A stretch of 64,000 bases of DNA, taken from Peristeroidobacter soli (lineage in GTDB: Bacteria > Pseudomonadota > Gammaproteobacteria > Steroidobacterales > Steroidobacteraceae). The stretch spans positions 332,865 through 396,864 of the forward strand of contig NZ_RYEV01000009.1 in the NCBI RefSeq assembly GCF_004138485.1, in the 5' to 3' direction. The translations under genes were made by a program, and so were the position numbers. The notes below the pieces were generated by a model that worked only from the letters and a program-made list of their open reading frames with translations, was not told the DNA's origin and did no database searches. Shown here in pieces: positions 7,793 to 15,749 of the stretch (the first letter of the stretch is position 1; each line of letters starts with the position of its first letter).

Positions 7793-9967
7793 TCAGCGCT
7801 GCGCACTCTCGCAGTACCAAGGTGACCCGTTCGCGCTGGGTTGTGCCCCGCCCTCGCCAAACAACCGGCACTGATTGCCGCGCATGGTCCGCCACCGCTC
7901 GTACTGAGCGGCATCGCCGGACAGGTTGCTCTCGACCCCTCGCAGCCAGAAATTCAGCCAGTCGATGTTCCGATGATAGATGGCGAGTCGATGCGCCGGC
8001 TGCCACTTGATGTGATATTCGTCGGGATGCACATACATCTCGACGCTGCGCCCGGCACGATCGAGCGCACTGAAAGTCTCCGCCGAGCCGCCGATGACTT
8101 CATGGTCCGCGACGTTCAGCAACAACGGCGCAGTGATGCGATCCGTGTTGTAAACGACGGATAGCGAGCGCCAGCGTTCGCTGTAGGGATCGCCCAACCC
8201 CCACTTTTCCCACGCACGCCAGCCGCCGCCTGCCTGTGTCATGAACACATCCGAGGGCACCATGGCCGCGCTGCTGGCGATCGCGACGGTCAGGGCCGGC
8301 ATGTTGAACAAGGCGTAGTTCGTCGTCTCGGCCCCGAACGACAATCCGGTCAACGCCACGCGCCGCCCGTCGATATCGCCACGCTCCAGGAGTTTGCGCA
8401 CCAGCGCATCGAGCCCGGCCTGAACGAGCCGTTTTTCCGAGTCGTTCTTACGCAAGGCGCTATTCAATTCACCCGGCACGAGCGTCGCGAGAAGATTGCC
8501 ATCCATGGGCGCGTCGACACAAAGCACTGCGACCCCCTGCCCGGCCAGCGGCAGGATCGGATATTCGTCGCCGACTCCGCCGCGCAGGAATCCTGAACAG
8601 CGATAGGTGACCATCGCGAGCGGCAAGCGCTGGCCGGCGAGATCGTCGCGCCTCACCAGAAAGCCGCGGATGGTCACACTGGGCGAAGCGAGCGCATCGA
8701 TCTGCGTCACTGTATAACCGCCAGCACGCCGCGCGACGGACTCGTTCGGATCGTACAGCGTTCGCAAAGTGCCGCGCTCCACATCGATCGCGACCAGTCG
8801 CGTGGGTTTTCTCAGCTCCTCGTGGAAGCAGACCAGATCACGGCCGCTCAGCGCGCAATCCGGGACCAGCGAGCGCGTCTCCGCTACAAATATCCGACGC
8901 ACTGCCCCGGAGCGAACATTCCAGGCGTAAAGCGTCTGCGGGCCTGGCAGGATCGACTCCGATCGGACGAACAGCACTTCATCCTTACGCCACAGCGCGG
9001 TGCTGAAACGAACGCCCGTACACTCAGGCGCACCACATACAACAGGCTTGCTCGAAGGCGTCAGCGCGGCGACGAGTGTCACCGGAGGATACGTGCCTTG
9101 CATCGCTGGATTGCGCGCCTCGAACCAGGCGCGTCGACCTTTATCATCGGTCGCGCGCGGTTCGCGCTCGTTAGCAGGCGTCGGCGTTGACCCTGCACTC
9201 GCCTGCTCCGCCGGAATCTCCTGATAGCGCAGCGTGCGCAGGTCCACGCTGAAATTTCGTTCTTGTGCGTCGTGGGTACTCGACTTCCTCGCCATGGTGC
9301 GAGCATCCACTCCAAAGTCGCGCGGCACCACCGGTCGTGTCGATATCGGCAGTGAGAAACGCTCATCGAACAAGAACCCCGACAGCCCCTCTCGTTGCAG
9401 CTCGGCCTGCGCGCGCTCGGGATCCGGGCCCACGTTCACGACCAGGGAAGCGCCGTCAGTACTCACTTCGATGCGCTGAATCTCACCATTGAAATCCGCC
9501 ACCTGCTGCGTGGCGCGATCCGCTATCGAAGTGCGCCACAACTCGCTGCGGCCGTTGTGATCTTTTCGATAGAACAGCGCGGCGCCGTCCGGCGACCACA
9601 GCGGCTTCGGATGCACGATGTGACCGTTGATGTAGCCGTACAGATTGGGAAGGATCGGATCGCCGGCGTCGGCGAGCTCACGAACCTCGCCGGTCGCTAT
9701 GGAGACCAGCATCCAGCGCTGCACATAACTGTTGGCACTGGGGTCGCCGCGCCGCGCGACGAAAGCGGCCAGTCGCCCATCGGGCGAGATCGACATCGCC
9801 TCGAGATCCGTCAATGTGGCCAGGTCCTCCGCCGTAACTCCGGGCGCAGTTTGCGCCCGGAGTGGCAGCGAGAGACCGCCGACAAACAAGGTGAGCGCCA
9901 CGATGGCGCCGCGAACGGCGGCCGCCGTGTGCAGCCTGGTTTCCGCTATCCGTCTTGAACCGTGCAT
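7793..9967 (-). CDS. S9-like peptidase resembling Atxe2-type lasso-peptide isopeptidases
   Basis: 724-aa exported serine hydrolase with a signal peptide (hydrophobic core GAIVALTLFVGGLSLPL). A beta-propeller-like half (TDLEAMSISPDGRLAAFV) precedes an alpha/beta-hydrolase half. Nucleophile Ser about 543 lies in GLSFGAETT, an acidic residue at about 621-623 in NVADHEV, and His about 652 in HPDEYHIKW. The C-terminal signature QPAHRLAIYHRNIDWLNFWL and the possible Glu as triad acid recall the Atxe2 lasso-peptide isopeptidase family, which opens the ring of threaded peptides after import. That family usually sits with TonB receptor, FecI and FecR genes, as here. No lasso precursor, B or C maturation gene is visible in the window. 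It could instead be a general dipeptidyl/acylaminoacyl peptidase. It has its own copy of the locus promoter at 10041-10012. Confidence 0.72.
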   Translation of the reverse strand: MHGSRRIAETRLHTAAAVRGAIVALTLFVGGLSLPLRAQTAPGVTAEDLATLTDLEAMSISPDGRLAAFVARRGDPSANSYVQRWMLVSIATGEVRELADAGDPILPNLYGYINGHIVHPKPLWSPDGAALFYRKDHNGRSELWRTSIADRATQQVADFNGEIQRIEVSTDGASLVVNVGPDPERAQAELQREGLSGFLFDERFSLPISTRPVVPRDFGVDARTMARKSSTHDAQERNFSVDLRTLRYQEIPAEQASAGSTPTPANEREPRATDDKGRRAWFEARNPAMQGTYPPVTLVAALTPSSKPVVCGAPECTGVRFSTALWRKDEVLFVRSESILPGPQTLYAWNVRSGAVRRIFVAETRSLVPDCALSGRDLVCFHEELRKPTRLVAIDVERGTLRTLYDPNESVARRAGGYTVTQIDALASPSVTIRGFLVRRDDLAGQRLPLAMVTYRCSGFLRGGVGDEYPILPLAGQGVAVLCVDAPMDGNLLATLVPGELNSALRKNDSEKRLVQAGLDALVRKLLERGDIDGRRVALTGLSFGAETTNYALFNMPALTVAIASSAAMVPSDVFMTQAGGGWRAWEKWGLGDPYSERWRSLSVVYNTDRITAPLLLNVADHEVIGGSAETFSALDRAGRSVEMYVHPDEYHIKWQPAHRLAIYHRNIDWLNFWLRGVESNLSGDAAQYERWRTMRGNQCRLFGEGGAQPSANGSPWYCESAQR

Positions 9968-10011
9968 CGATGTGACTTCCCGGGTTTGGCACTATGGATG
10001 TGCCTCATCAG

Positions 10012-10041
10012 CTAAGTCGCTTTTCCGCACGGGGTCGGGTA
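10012..10041 (-). promoter_or_regulatory. Putative ECF-sigma promoter of the isopeptidase-like gene
   Basis: On the reverse strand TACCCG (10041-10036), 17 nt, then GACTTAG (10018-10012), ending 44 nt before the ATG at 9967. It matches the receptor promoter at 5991-5962 in both boxes, in spacing and in flanking bases (CAT one base before CCCGTACCCGA). It is a single, unpaired copy, since no gene diverges here. This places the peptidase in the same candidate sigma regulon as the receptor. Confidence 0.62.
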
Positions 10042-10055
10042 CGGGAATGGGTCAC

Positions 10056-12104
10056 TCACCAGATCTTTACGCGCTCTTGCGGTGGCAGATATAACTTATC
10101 GGACGGCCGCACATTGAACGCCGCATACCACTCGTCCATGTTGCGCACGGCACCGTTCACACGGAAATACGATGGGCTGTGAGTGTCCGAAAGCACCAGC
10201 CTGCGCAGGTACTCGTCGCGATACTTGGCGCGCCAGACCTGCGCCCAGGAGAGGAAGAACCGCTGCTCACCGGAAAGGCCTTCGAGCACAGGCGCGGGCT
10301 TGCCGTGCAACGACAGGCGGTAGGCATGCAACGCCATGTTCAAACCGCCCAGATCGCCGATATTCTCGCCGATCGTGATCTCGCCGTTGACGTTCAGGCC
10401 TGGCAGCGCTTCGAACGCGGCGTATTGCGCCACCAGTTTTCGGGTCTGCGCGGTGAACGCAGCCTCGTCGGCGCCGGTCCACCAATCGTTCAAGCTGCCG
10501 TCGGCGGCGAACTTGCGCCCCTGATCGTCGAAGCCGTGGCCGATCTCGTGGCCGATGACCGCACCGATCGCGCCATAGTTCACCGCATCGTCGGCGTTCG
10601 GATCGAAGAACGGCGGCTGCAGAATCGCGGCCGGGAACACGATCTCGTTGTTCAACGGGTTGTAGTACGCATTCACGCGCTGGGGCGTCATGAACCACTC
10701 GTTGCGATCGACCGGTTGATCCAGCCGCGCGAGGTCGCGACGCCATTCCCACAACTGGACCCGTTTGACGTTGTCGATCAGATCGCCGCGCCGGACTTCG
10801 AGCGTCGAATAGTCCTTCCATTGGTCGGGATAGCCGATTTTGGTGACGAACGTGCTCAACTTCTCCAGCGCGCGCTGGCGCGTGTCATCGCCGAGCCAGC
10901 TGGACTGTTCCAGGCGTTGTTTCAATGCCGCGCGCAAATTCGCAACCAATGTTTGCATCTTGGCCTTGGACTCGGCCGGGAAATGTCGCTCCACATACAT
11001 CCGGCCGGCCAACTCACCGACGCCCTGATTGACGAGCGCCACGCCGCGCTTCCAGCGATCGCGCTGCGCGGGCTGGCCATTCAGCACCTGACCATAGAAC
11101 GCAAACTGCGCATCGTCGAAACGCTTCGGCAGGTGGTTGGCGTGCCCGCTCAGCAGGTGGAACGTCAGATAGGCCTGCAAGGTCTCGAGCGAGGCGCGCT
11201 CGATGAGCTTTGCGACATCGCGGATCGCAGTAGCCGGCCCGAGCACGAACTGCTCTCGCGAGGGAATTTCCAGCGCCTCGAAGAACGCCTGCCATTCGAA
11301 ACCCGGCGCGTAGGCGAGCAACTGCGCCTTGCTGTATGGGTTGTAGGTCGCATTGGCATCGCGCAAGCGCTCGATGGGCCAGTGCGCTTGCGCGAGCGCC
11401 GTTTCGAAAGCCAGGACGTCCCTGGCCTTGGCCGACGCCCCGCTTACATCGCCCAGGGTCAGCATGCGCTCGATGTAGCCGAGATATTGCTCGCGCACTT
11501 CCTTGAGCTTCGGGTCGTCCTTCACGTAGTAGTCGCGATTGGGCAAGCCCAGTCCCGACTGACTGATCTTGAGCGAATAGCGATCGGGCTGTTTCGCATC
11601 CGGCGTCGCATAGATCCCAAGCGGCGACTGCATGCCCGGGGCACCAAACAGCGCGGCGATGGCCTTCTTGTCGCGCGCCGCCTCGATTCTCGACCGGTCC
11701 TTCGCGATCGGCTCGAGCCCCGCCGCCTCGATGGCGGCCTCATCCATGAAGCTTGCATAGTAGTCGCCGACTTGCTGGGACGGCGAACCTTGCGCGCCCC
11801 GCGCAGCGGCTGCGGCCTCGATGAGAGCGCGCATCTGCAGTTCCGTATCGTCGGCGAGCTTTTCGAACACCCCGTAGGAAGTCTTGTCCGCGGGAATCTC
11901 GAAGCCTGAAAACCATTTGCCGCTGGCATGCGCGAAGAAGTCGTCGCCCGGCTGCACGGCCGGATCGCCGGCAGTGAGATCCAGACCGAACGGACCAATG
12001 GCGGCAGTGGCAGCCGCCGTGCGCGGCTGGTCGTTCATGCCGCAGGATGCGATCAGAATGGCGGCGGGCAACGCCAGCCAATGTTTGCTGAGTCGATGTG
12101 TCAA
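10056..12104 (-). CDS. M13-family (neprilysin/PepO-like) zinc metallopeptidase, lipoprotein
   Basis: 682-aa zinc endopeptidase. The zinc site is HEIGHGFDDQG with the downstream ENIGDLGGL glutamate, and the family's substrate-binding motif NAYYNPLNNEIVFPA is present. The N-terminus ALPAAILIASCG is a type II signal peptide with lipobox Cys, so the enzyme is probably tethered in the periplasm or outer membrane. I chose the TTG at 12104 because AAGGA (12118-12114) precedes it by 9 nt and the product begins directly with the signal peptide. The ATG at 12203 would add 33 unlikely residues. Its own upstream region lacks the TACCCG/GACTTA promoter, so it may be expressed separately from the neighbouring peptide regulon. 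Confidence 0.9.
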   Translation of the reverse strand: MTHRLSKHWLALPAAILIASCGMNDQPRTAAATAAIGPFGLDLTAGDPAVQPGDDFFAHASGKWFSGFEIPADKTSYGVFEKLADDTELQMRALIEAAAAARGAQGSPSQQVGDYYASFMDEAAIEAAGLEPIAKDRSRIEAARDKKAIAALFGAPGMQSPLGIYATPDAKQPDRYSLKISQSGLGLPNRDYYVKDDPKLKEVREQYLGYIERMLTLGDVSGASAKARDVLAFETALAQAHWPIERLRDANATYNPYSKAQLLAYAPGFEWQAFFEALEIPSREQFVLGPATAIRDVAKLIERASLETLQAYLTFHLLSGHANHLPKRFDDAQFAFYGQVLNGQPAQRDRWKRGVALVNQGVGELAGRMYVERHFPAESKAKMQTLVANLRAALKQRLEQSSWLGDDTRQRALEKLSTFVTKIGYPDQWKDYSTLEVRRGDLIDNVKRVQLWEWRRDLARLDQPVDRNEWFMTPQRVNAYYNPLNNEIVFPAAILQPPFFDPNADDAVNYGAIGAVIGHEIGHGFDDQGRKFAADGSLNDWWTGADEAAFTAQTRKLVAQYAAFEALPGLNVNGEITIGENIGDLGGLNMALHAYRLSLHGKPAPVLEGLSGEQRFFLSWAQVWRAKYRDEYLRRLVLSDTHSPSYFRVNGAVRNMDEWYAAFNVRPSDKLYLPPQERVKIW

Positions 12105-12205
12105 GACTGTCAATCCTTGTTGAGATTTGGTGATGAAGCGAACAGCCGTTGCCGGTATCGGACGAGCGCGGACGGCGGCGTTCTGCAGTATTTTTTTGAG
12201 CAACG

Positions 12206-13633
12206 CTACGCCGGCTGGTCCCAGCGCACCGTTGCCTCCAGGCCGCCGTCTCGATGATTGCTCAACTGTACGGTCGCGCCGTTTCTGTCCGCGAGCATGC
12301 GGGCGATCGTCAATCCCAGGCCCGCTCCGCCGGTCTCGCGCGAGCGCGATCGGTCCACCCGCACGAAGGGATCGAACACGCGCTCCAGCATCTCCGGCGG
12401 CAACCCCGGCCCGTGGTCCCGGACGCGCACCACGACGGACTGTCCGTGACGCTCCGAAGAAACGAGCGCCGAACCGCCATACTTGACCGCGTTCTCCAGC
12501 AAGTTGGAAAACAGGCGCCGCGTCGCGAGCGGCCGGACACTCAGCACCGCCCGGCTGCCGCCCACGAAGCTGGCATCGCTGCCGGCATCGACGGCGTCTT
12601 CGACCAGACTTTCGAGCAACGAGTCCAGATCCAGGCGCACACGCGGCTCGGCCGTATCCGCGCTACGTGCGAGCTCCAGCCCCTCATCGATCAGCGCCTT
12701 CATTTCCCGCAGATCCGTCACCAGTCGCTCGCGCAGCTCCGGGTCGTCGACCCGCTCCATTCGCAAACGCAAGCGCGTCAGCGGCGTTTGCAGATCGTGG
12801 GTGATGGCGGCGAGCATTCTGGTGCGCTCGACCAGGTGATCCTGGAGCTGCTTTTGCATGGCGTTGAAGGCTTGAGCGGCCTGCCGCAGCTCGGTCGGGC
12901 CGTGCACCGGAAGCGGTGGCCGATCGAGATTCTGTCCGAGCTCGGAAGCCGCATCGGACAACCGGATCAGCGGTCGCGTCGCGAATCGCGCAACCACATA
13001 GGCGAGCGTCACGATAGCCAATGCGAGCAGCACGATGCCGGTCGGCTGGAACAAGGGGCTGCGCTCGCGCTCACCCCAGATCGTGCCCAGGCTCAACTTC
13101 ATGACCTCGCCGTCACTCAGGCGCAGCTCGACGATCCGACACTGCGGTGGCACGGATCGAGTTCTCCTGGGCGGCTGGCTGCGCGTTCCCCAAGCGAGCT
13201 CCAGCGCTTGCCGGACCTCTTTGCTCTCCCAGACTTTGCGCAGTTCCTCCGACGCGCGCGCCTCGGAGGAGAAACAGGTTTCCAGAGCGCTGTGGTAAAT
13301 GCCCGCGTGCGCCGAAACACCGCCACGCGCAGCCAGAACGCTCTCCAGCGCCGCATCTCGTTGCCCAGCCTTCGCATCCGGCGCGAGCTTGATTCCACCC
13401 GGGCCGGCGCTGACAAAAAGCTTCGGGCGTATCTCGGCGGGAACGTTATCCAGCAGCACCGAGTACACCTCGATCTGATCGGCGGCGCCCTCGAGCCACT
13501 GTCGCTGGAAGTCGCGCTCCGCGATGTAGGAAGTGACGATGGCCGCGAACACCGCCGCCGCCGCCATGCCCAATGCCAGCATCGCGAAGATCCGGCCCGT
13601 CATGGACCGGAAGAAGCTCCGCACCCCGCTCAT
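12206..13633 (-). CDS. Membrane sensor histidine kinase (HAMP-HisKA-HATPase)
   Basis: 475 aa. It has an N-terminal transmembrane helix (about 14-36), a periplasmic sensor region of about 150 residues with two Cys, and a second transmembrane helix (PTGIVLLALAIVTLAYVV). HAMP is followed by HisKA with phospho-acceptor His about 279 in AAITHDLQTPLTRLRLRM. The HATPase domain shows N (NLLENAVKYG), G1 (RDHGPGLPP) and G2 (GGAGLGLTIARM) boxes. Layout is EnvZ/CpxA-like. The ATG overlaps the response-regulator stop (ATGA, 13633-13630). The pair is divergent from the MacAB-type efflux operon and probably controls it. The signal sensed is unknown. Confidence 0.92.
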   Translation of the reverse strand: MSGVRSFFRSMTGRIFAMLALGMAAAAVFAAIVTSYIAERDFQRQWLEGAADQIEVYSVLLDNVPAEIRPKLFVSAGPGGIKLAPDAKAGQRDAALESVLAARGGVSAHAGIYHSALETCFSSEARASEELRKVWESKEVRQALELAWGTRSQPPRRTRSVPPQCRIVELRLSDGEVMKLSLGTIWGERERSPLFQPTGIVLLALAIVTLAYVVARFATRPLIRLSDAASELGQNLDRPPLPVHGPTELRQAAQAFNAMQKQLQDHLVERTRMLAAITHDLQTPLTRLRLRMERVDDPELRERLVTDLREMKALIDEGLELARSADTAEPRVRLDLDSLLESLVEDAVDAGSDASFVGGSRAVLSVRPLATRRLFSNLLENAVKYGGSALVSSERHGQSVVVRVRDHGPGLPPEMLERVFDPFVRVDRSRSRETGGAGLGLTIARMLADRNGATVQLSNHRDGGLEATVRWDQPA

Positions 13634-14358
13634 TTCATGCTCACAGCGGCCGCCAGCACATAACCCTCGTTGCGTACCGTCTTGATCAAGGCGGACTCCG
13701 CTTGATCGTCGCCGAGCTTGTGGCGCAGACGGCTCACCTGAAGATCGATGGCCCGGTGCTGGGATTCGTAGGGTCGTCCGGTGCTGAGCGACACCAATTG
13801 CTCGCGGGTGAGCACCCGGTTGGGATGCGAAATGAACACTCGCAACAGCCGGAACTCGGCCCCCGAGAGCACCACGACCCGCCCGCGCGGATCGATCAAG
13901 TGCCGCTTCTGAAGATCCAGGGTCCAGCCGGAGAACTGCGCGACTCCGCCACTGATGGCCTGCAGGTTGGCTGGCAGCGAATGCGTCCGGCGCAGCACGT
14001 TACGAATGCGAGCCAGCAACTCGCGAGGCTCGAAGGGTTTCGTGAGGTAGTCATCCGCCCCCATCTCCAGTCCCAGCACGCGGTCGATGGGCTCGCTGCG
14101 CGCCGTGAGCATGATCACGGGCGTGCTGGCCCGCGACCGCAGCTCGCGACACAGCGCCAGGCCGTCCTCCCTGGGCAAATTCAGGTCGAGCACGATCAGG
14201 TCCGCGTGCTCGCGATCCAGCGTGCGCCGCATCTCCTGACCGTTGCTCGCGGTGCTGACGCTGTAGCCCGCCTTGCTCAATTGCTCGGCCAACATGAGCC
14301 GGATGTCGTTGTCATCGTCGACGACCAGCAATCGATGCCCGGAACCCTGCTCACTCAT
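13630..14358 (-). CDS. OmpR-family response regulator
   Basis: 242 aa. The receiver domain has the acidic pocket VVDDD and phospho-acceptor Asp about 58 in LIVLDLNLPREDG, Thr in MLTARSEP and Lys in DDYLTKPFEPREL. A C-terminal winged-helix DNA-binding domain follows (LLRVFISHPNRVLTREQLV; QHRAIDLQVSRLRHKLGDD). It is first gene of the two-gene operon with the sensor kinase. The 197-bp gap to macA carries an inverted repeat at 14442-14474 that may be its binding site. Confidence 0.94.
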   Translation of the reverse strand: MSEQGSGHRLLVVDDDNDIRLMLAEQLSKAGYSVSTASNGQEMRRTLDREHADLIVLDLNLPREDGLALCRELRSRASTPVIMLTARSEPIDRVLGLEMGADDYLTKPFEPRELLARIRNVLRRTHSLPANLQAISGGVAQFSGWTLDLQKRHLIDPRGRVVVLSGAEFRLLRVFISHPNRVLTREQLVSLSTGRPYESQHRAIDLQVSRLRHKLGDDQAESALIKTVRNEGYVLAAAVSMK

Positions 14359-14441
14359 GCGCTCATATTCGCACGCGTTGCGCCGCTTGGCACCAGGGCA
14401 ATTGTCACCTCATGTGTCGCCCGGATCCGCTTGATACAAAA

Positions 14442-14474
14442 CGTTACACACGGCCGGCGGCTCGACACGTAACG
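14442..14474. promoter_or_regulatory. Inverted repeat in the divergent regulator/efflux gap
   Basis: CGTTAC (14442-14447) and GTAACG (14469-14474) form an inverted pair, each flanked by ACAC or GACACA bases. It lies midway between the response-regulator start (14358) and macA (14556), where a regulator controlling both directions would bind. No closer match to a known operator is recognised. Confidence 0.35.
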
Positions 14475-14555
14475 ACACATTCCGTGAGTTGAGCACCGGC
14501 CGCGGCTCCGGCCACACTGAGCTCAGGCCCGCTCGACCACGCTCATCCCACACGC

Positions 14556-15749
14556 ATGAAGCTCGCATCCTCACTTTCCACTCGCCGCCGAGTCCTTGCA
14601 GTGGCCGTCTGTCTGGCACTGGCGAGCGGCGCAACCCTGGGGCTCGCCCGTCCCACCAAGGATCCGACTCTGTTCGCGACGGCGCCCGCCGTCGTCGCCG
14701 ACATCGAGGAGACCGTGATCGCGGCGGGATTGCTCGAAGCGTCCCGGATGGTGAGCGTCGGCGCGCAGGTGTCCGGCCAGATCCGATCGTTGCATGTCGA
14801 CCTCGGCGATGAGGTCAAGGCCGGCGATCTCATCGCCGAGATCGACTCCACCACGCAGCAGAACGACGTGCGCGATGCGCGGGCTGCGCTGACGGCGGCT
14901 CGGGCGGAGCGAAGCATGGAACTGGCCACATTGAAACGAATGGACCTTGCGTTCGCGCGTCAGAAAATGATGTTGGCCGAGGACGCCACCTCGCAGGCGG
15001 AATTCGAGCTCGCCGAAGCGGAGCTCGACGCGACGCGCGCACGGATCGAGGCACTCGATGCGCAGATCGAACAACGCCAGACGCGACTCGATACGACATT
15101 GGCGAACCTCGGGTACACGAAGATCCGCGCACCGATGGACGGCGTCGTCGTGGCTGTGGTCGTGAAGGAAGGTCAGACAGTGAACGCGATGCAGGCCGCA
15201 CCGACTCTGGTCAAGCTCGCGCAACTGGACATGATGACCGTGCACGCGGAAATCTCCGAAGCCGACGTGGTCAAGATCGAGGCGGGACAGCCGGTGTACT
15301 TCACCATTCTCGGCAAGCCCGAAAAACGTTTCACTGGAACCCTGCGCACGATCGAACCGGCACCCAAATCCCTGGAAATCGAAACCTCGATGAGCAGCGC
15401 GAGCACCGCTGGCAACTCCAACAACGCCATCTACTACAACGCGCTTTTCGAAGTGCCAAACCCCGCTCGCGAGCTGCGCATCTCCATGACGGCGCAGGTG
15501 TACATCGTGTTGAACGCCGCGACCGCCGCCCTGACGATCCCTTCGGTGGCACTCGGCGAGCGCACGTCGGACGGGCGTTACACGGTGCGCGTGCTGGATG
15601 CACAGAGGGCGCCCAGCATGCGCGCGGTGGAAATCGGTATCAACAATCGCGACGTCGCCCAGGTGATCCACGGTCTGCACGCGGGTGAGCAAGTGATCGT
15701 CGGCGAAGCGGCGCCGGGACAGAATCGATCGTCACCGTTCTTGATGTGA
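14556..15749 (+). CDS. macA: MacA-like periplasmic adaptor (membrane fusion protein)
   Basis: 397 aa. An N-terminal membrane anchor (VLAVAVCLALASGATLGLA) is followed by a lipoyl/barrel-sandwich half (SVGAQVSGQIRSLHVDLGDE). Next are a long alpha-helical coiled-coil hairpin (about 110-185), the second lipoyl half (YTKIRAPMDGVVVAVVVKEG), a beta-barrel and a membrane-proximal domain. It links the inner-membrane MacB ATPase to an outer-membrane channel in tripartite efflux of macrolides, lipopeptides or peptides. It is the first gene of an overlapping three-gene operon and diverges from a two-component system. Confidence 0.9.
   Translation: MKLASSLSTRRRVLAVAVCLALASGATLGLARPTKDPTLFATAPAVVADIEETVIAAGLLEASRMVSVGAQVSGQIRSLHVDLGDEVKAGDLIAEIDSTTQQNDVRDARAALTAARAERSMELATLKRMDLAFARQKMMLAEDATSQAEFELAEAELDATRARIEALDAQIEQRQTRLDTTLANLGYTKIRAPMDGVVVAVVVKEGQTVNAMQAAPTLVKLAQLDMMTVHAEISEADVVKIEAGQPVYFTILGKPEKRFTGTLRTIEPAPKSLEIETSMSSASTAGNSNNAIYYNALFEVPNPARELRISMTAQVYIVLNAATAALTIPSVALGERTSDGRYTVRVLDAQRAPSMRAVEIGINNRDVAQVIHGLHAGEQVIVGEAAPGQNRSSPFLM

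Noticed and set aside
10179..11909. Long open frame opposite the M13 peptidase
   Set aside because: It is exactly antisense to a gene with intact zinc-site motifs and shows no recognisable domain.
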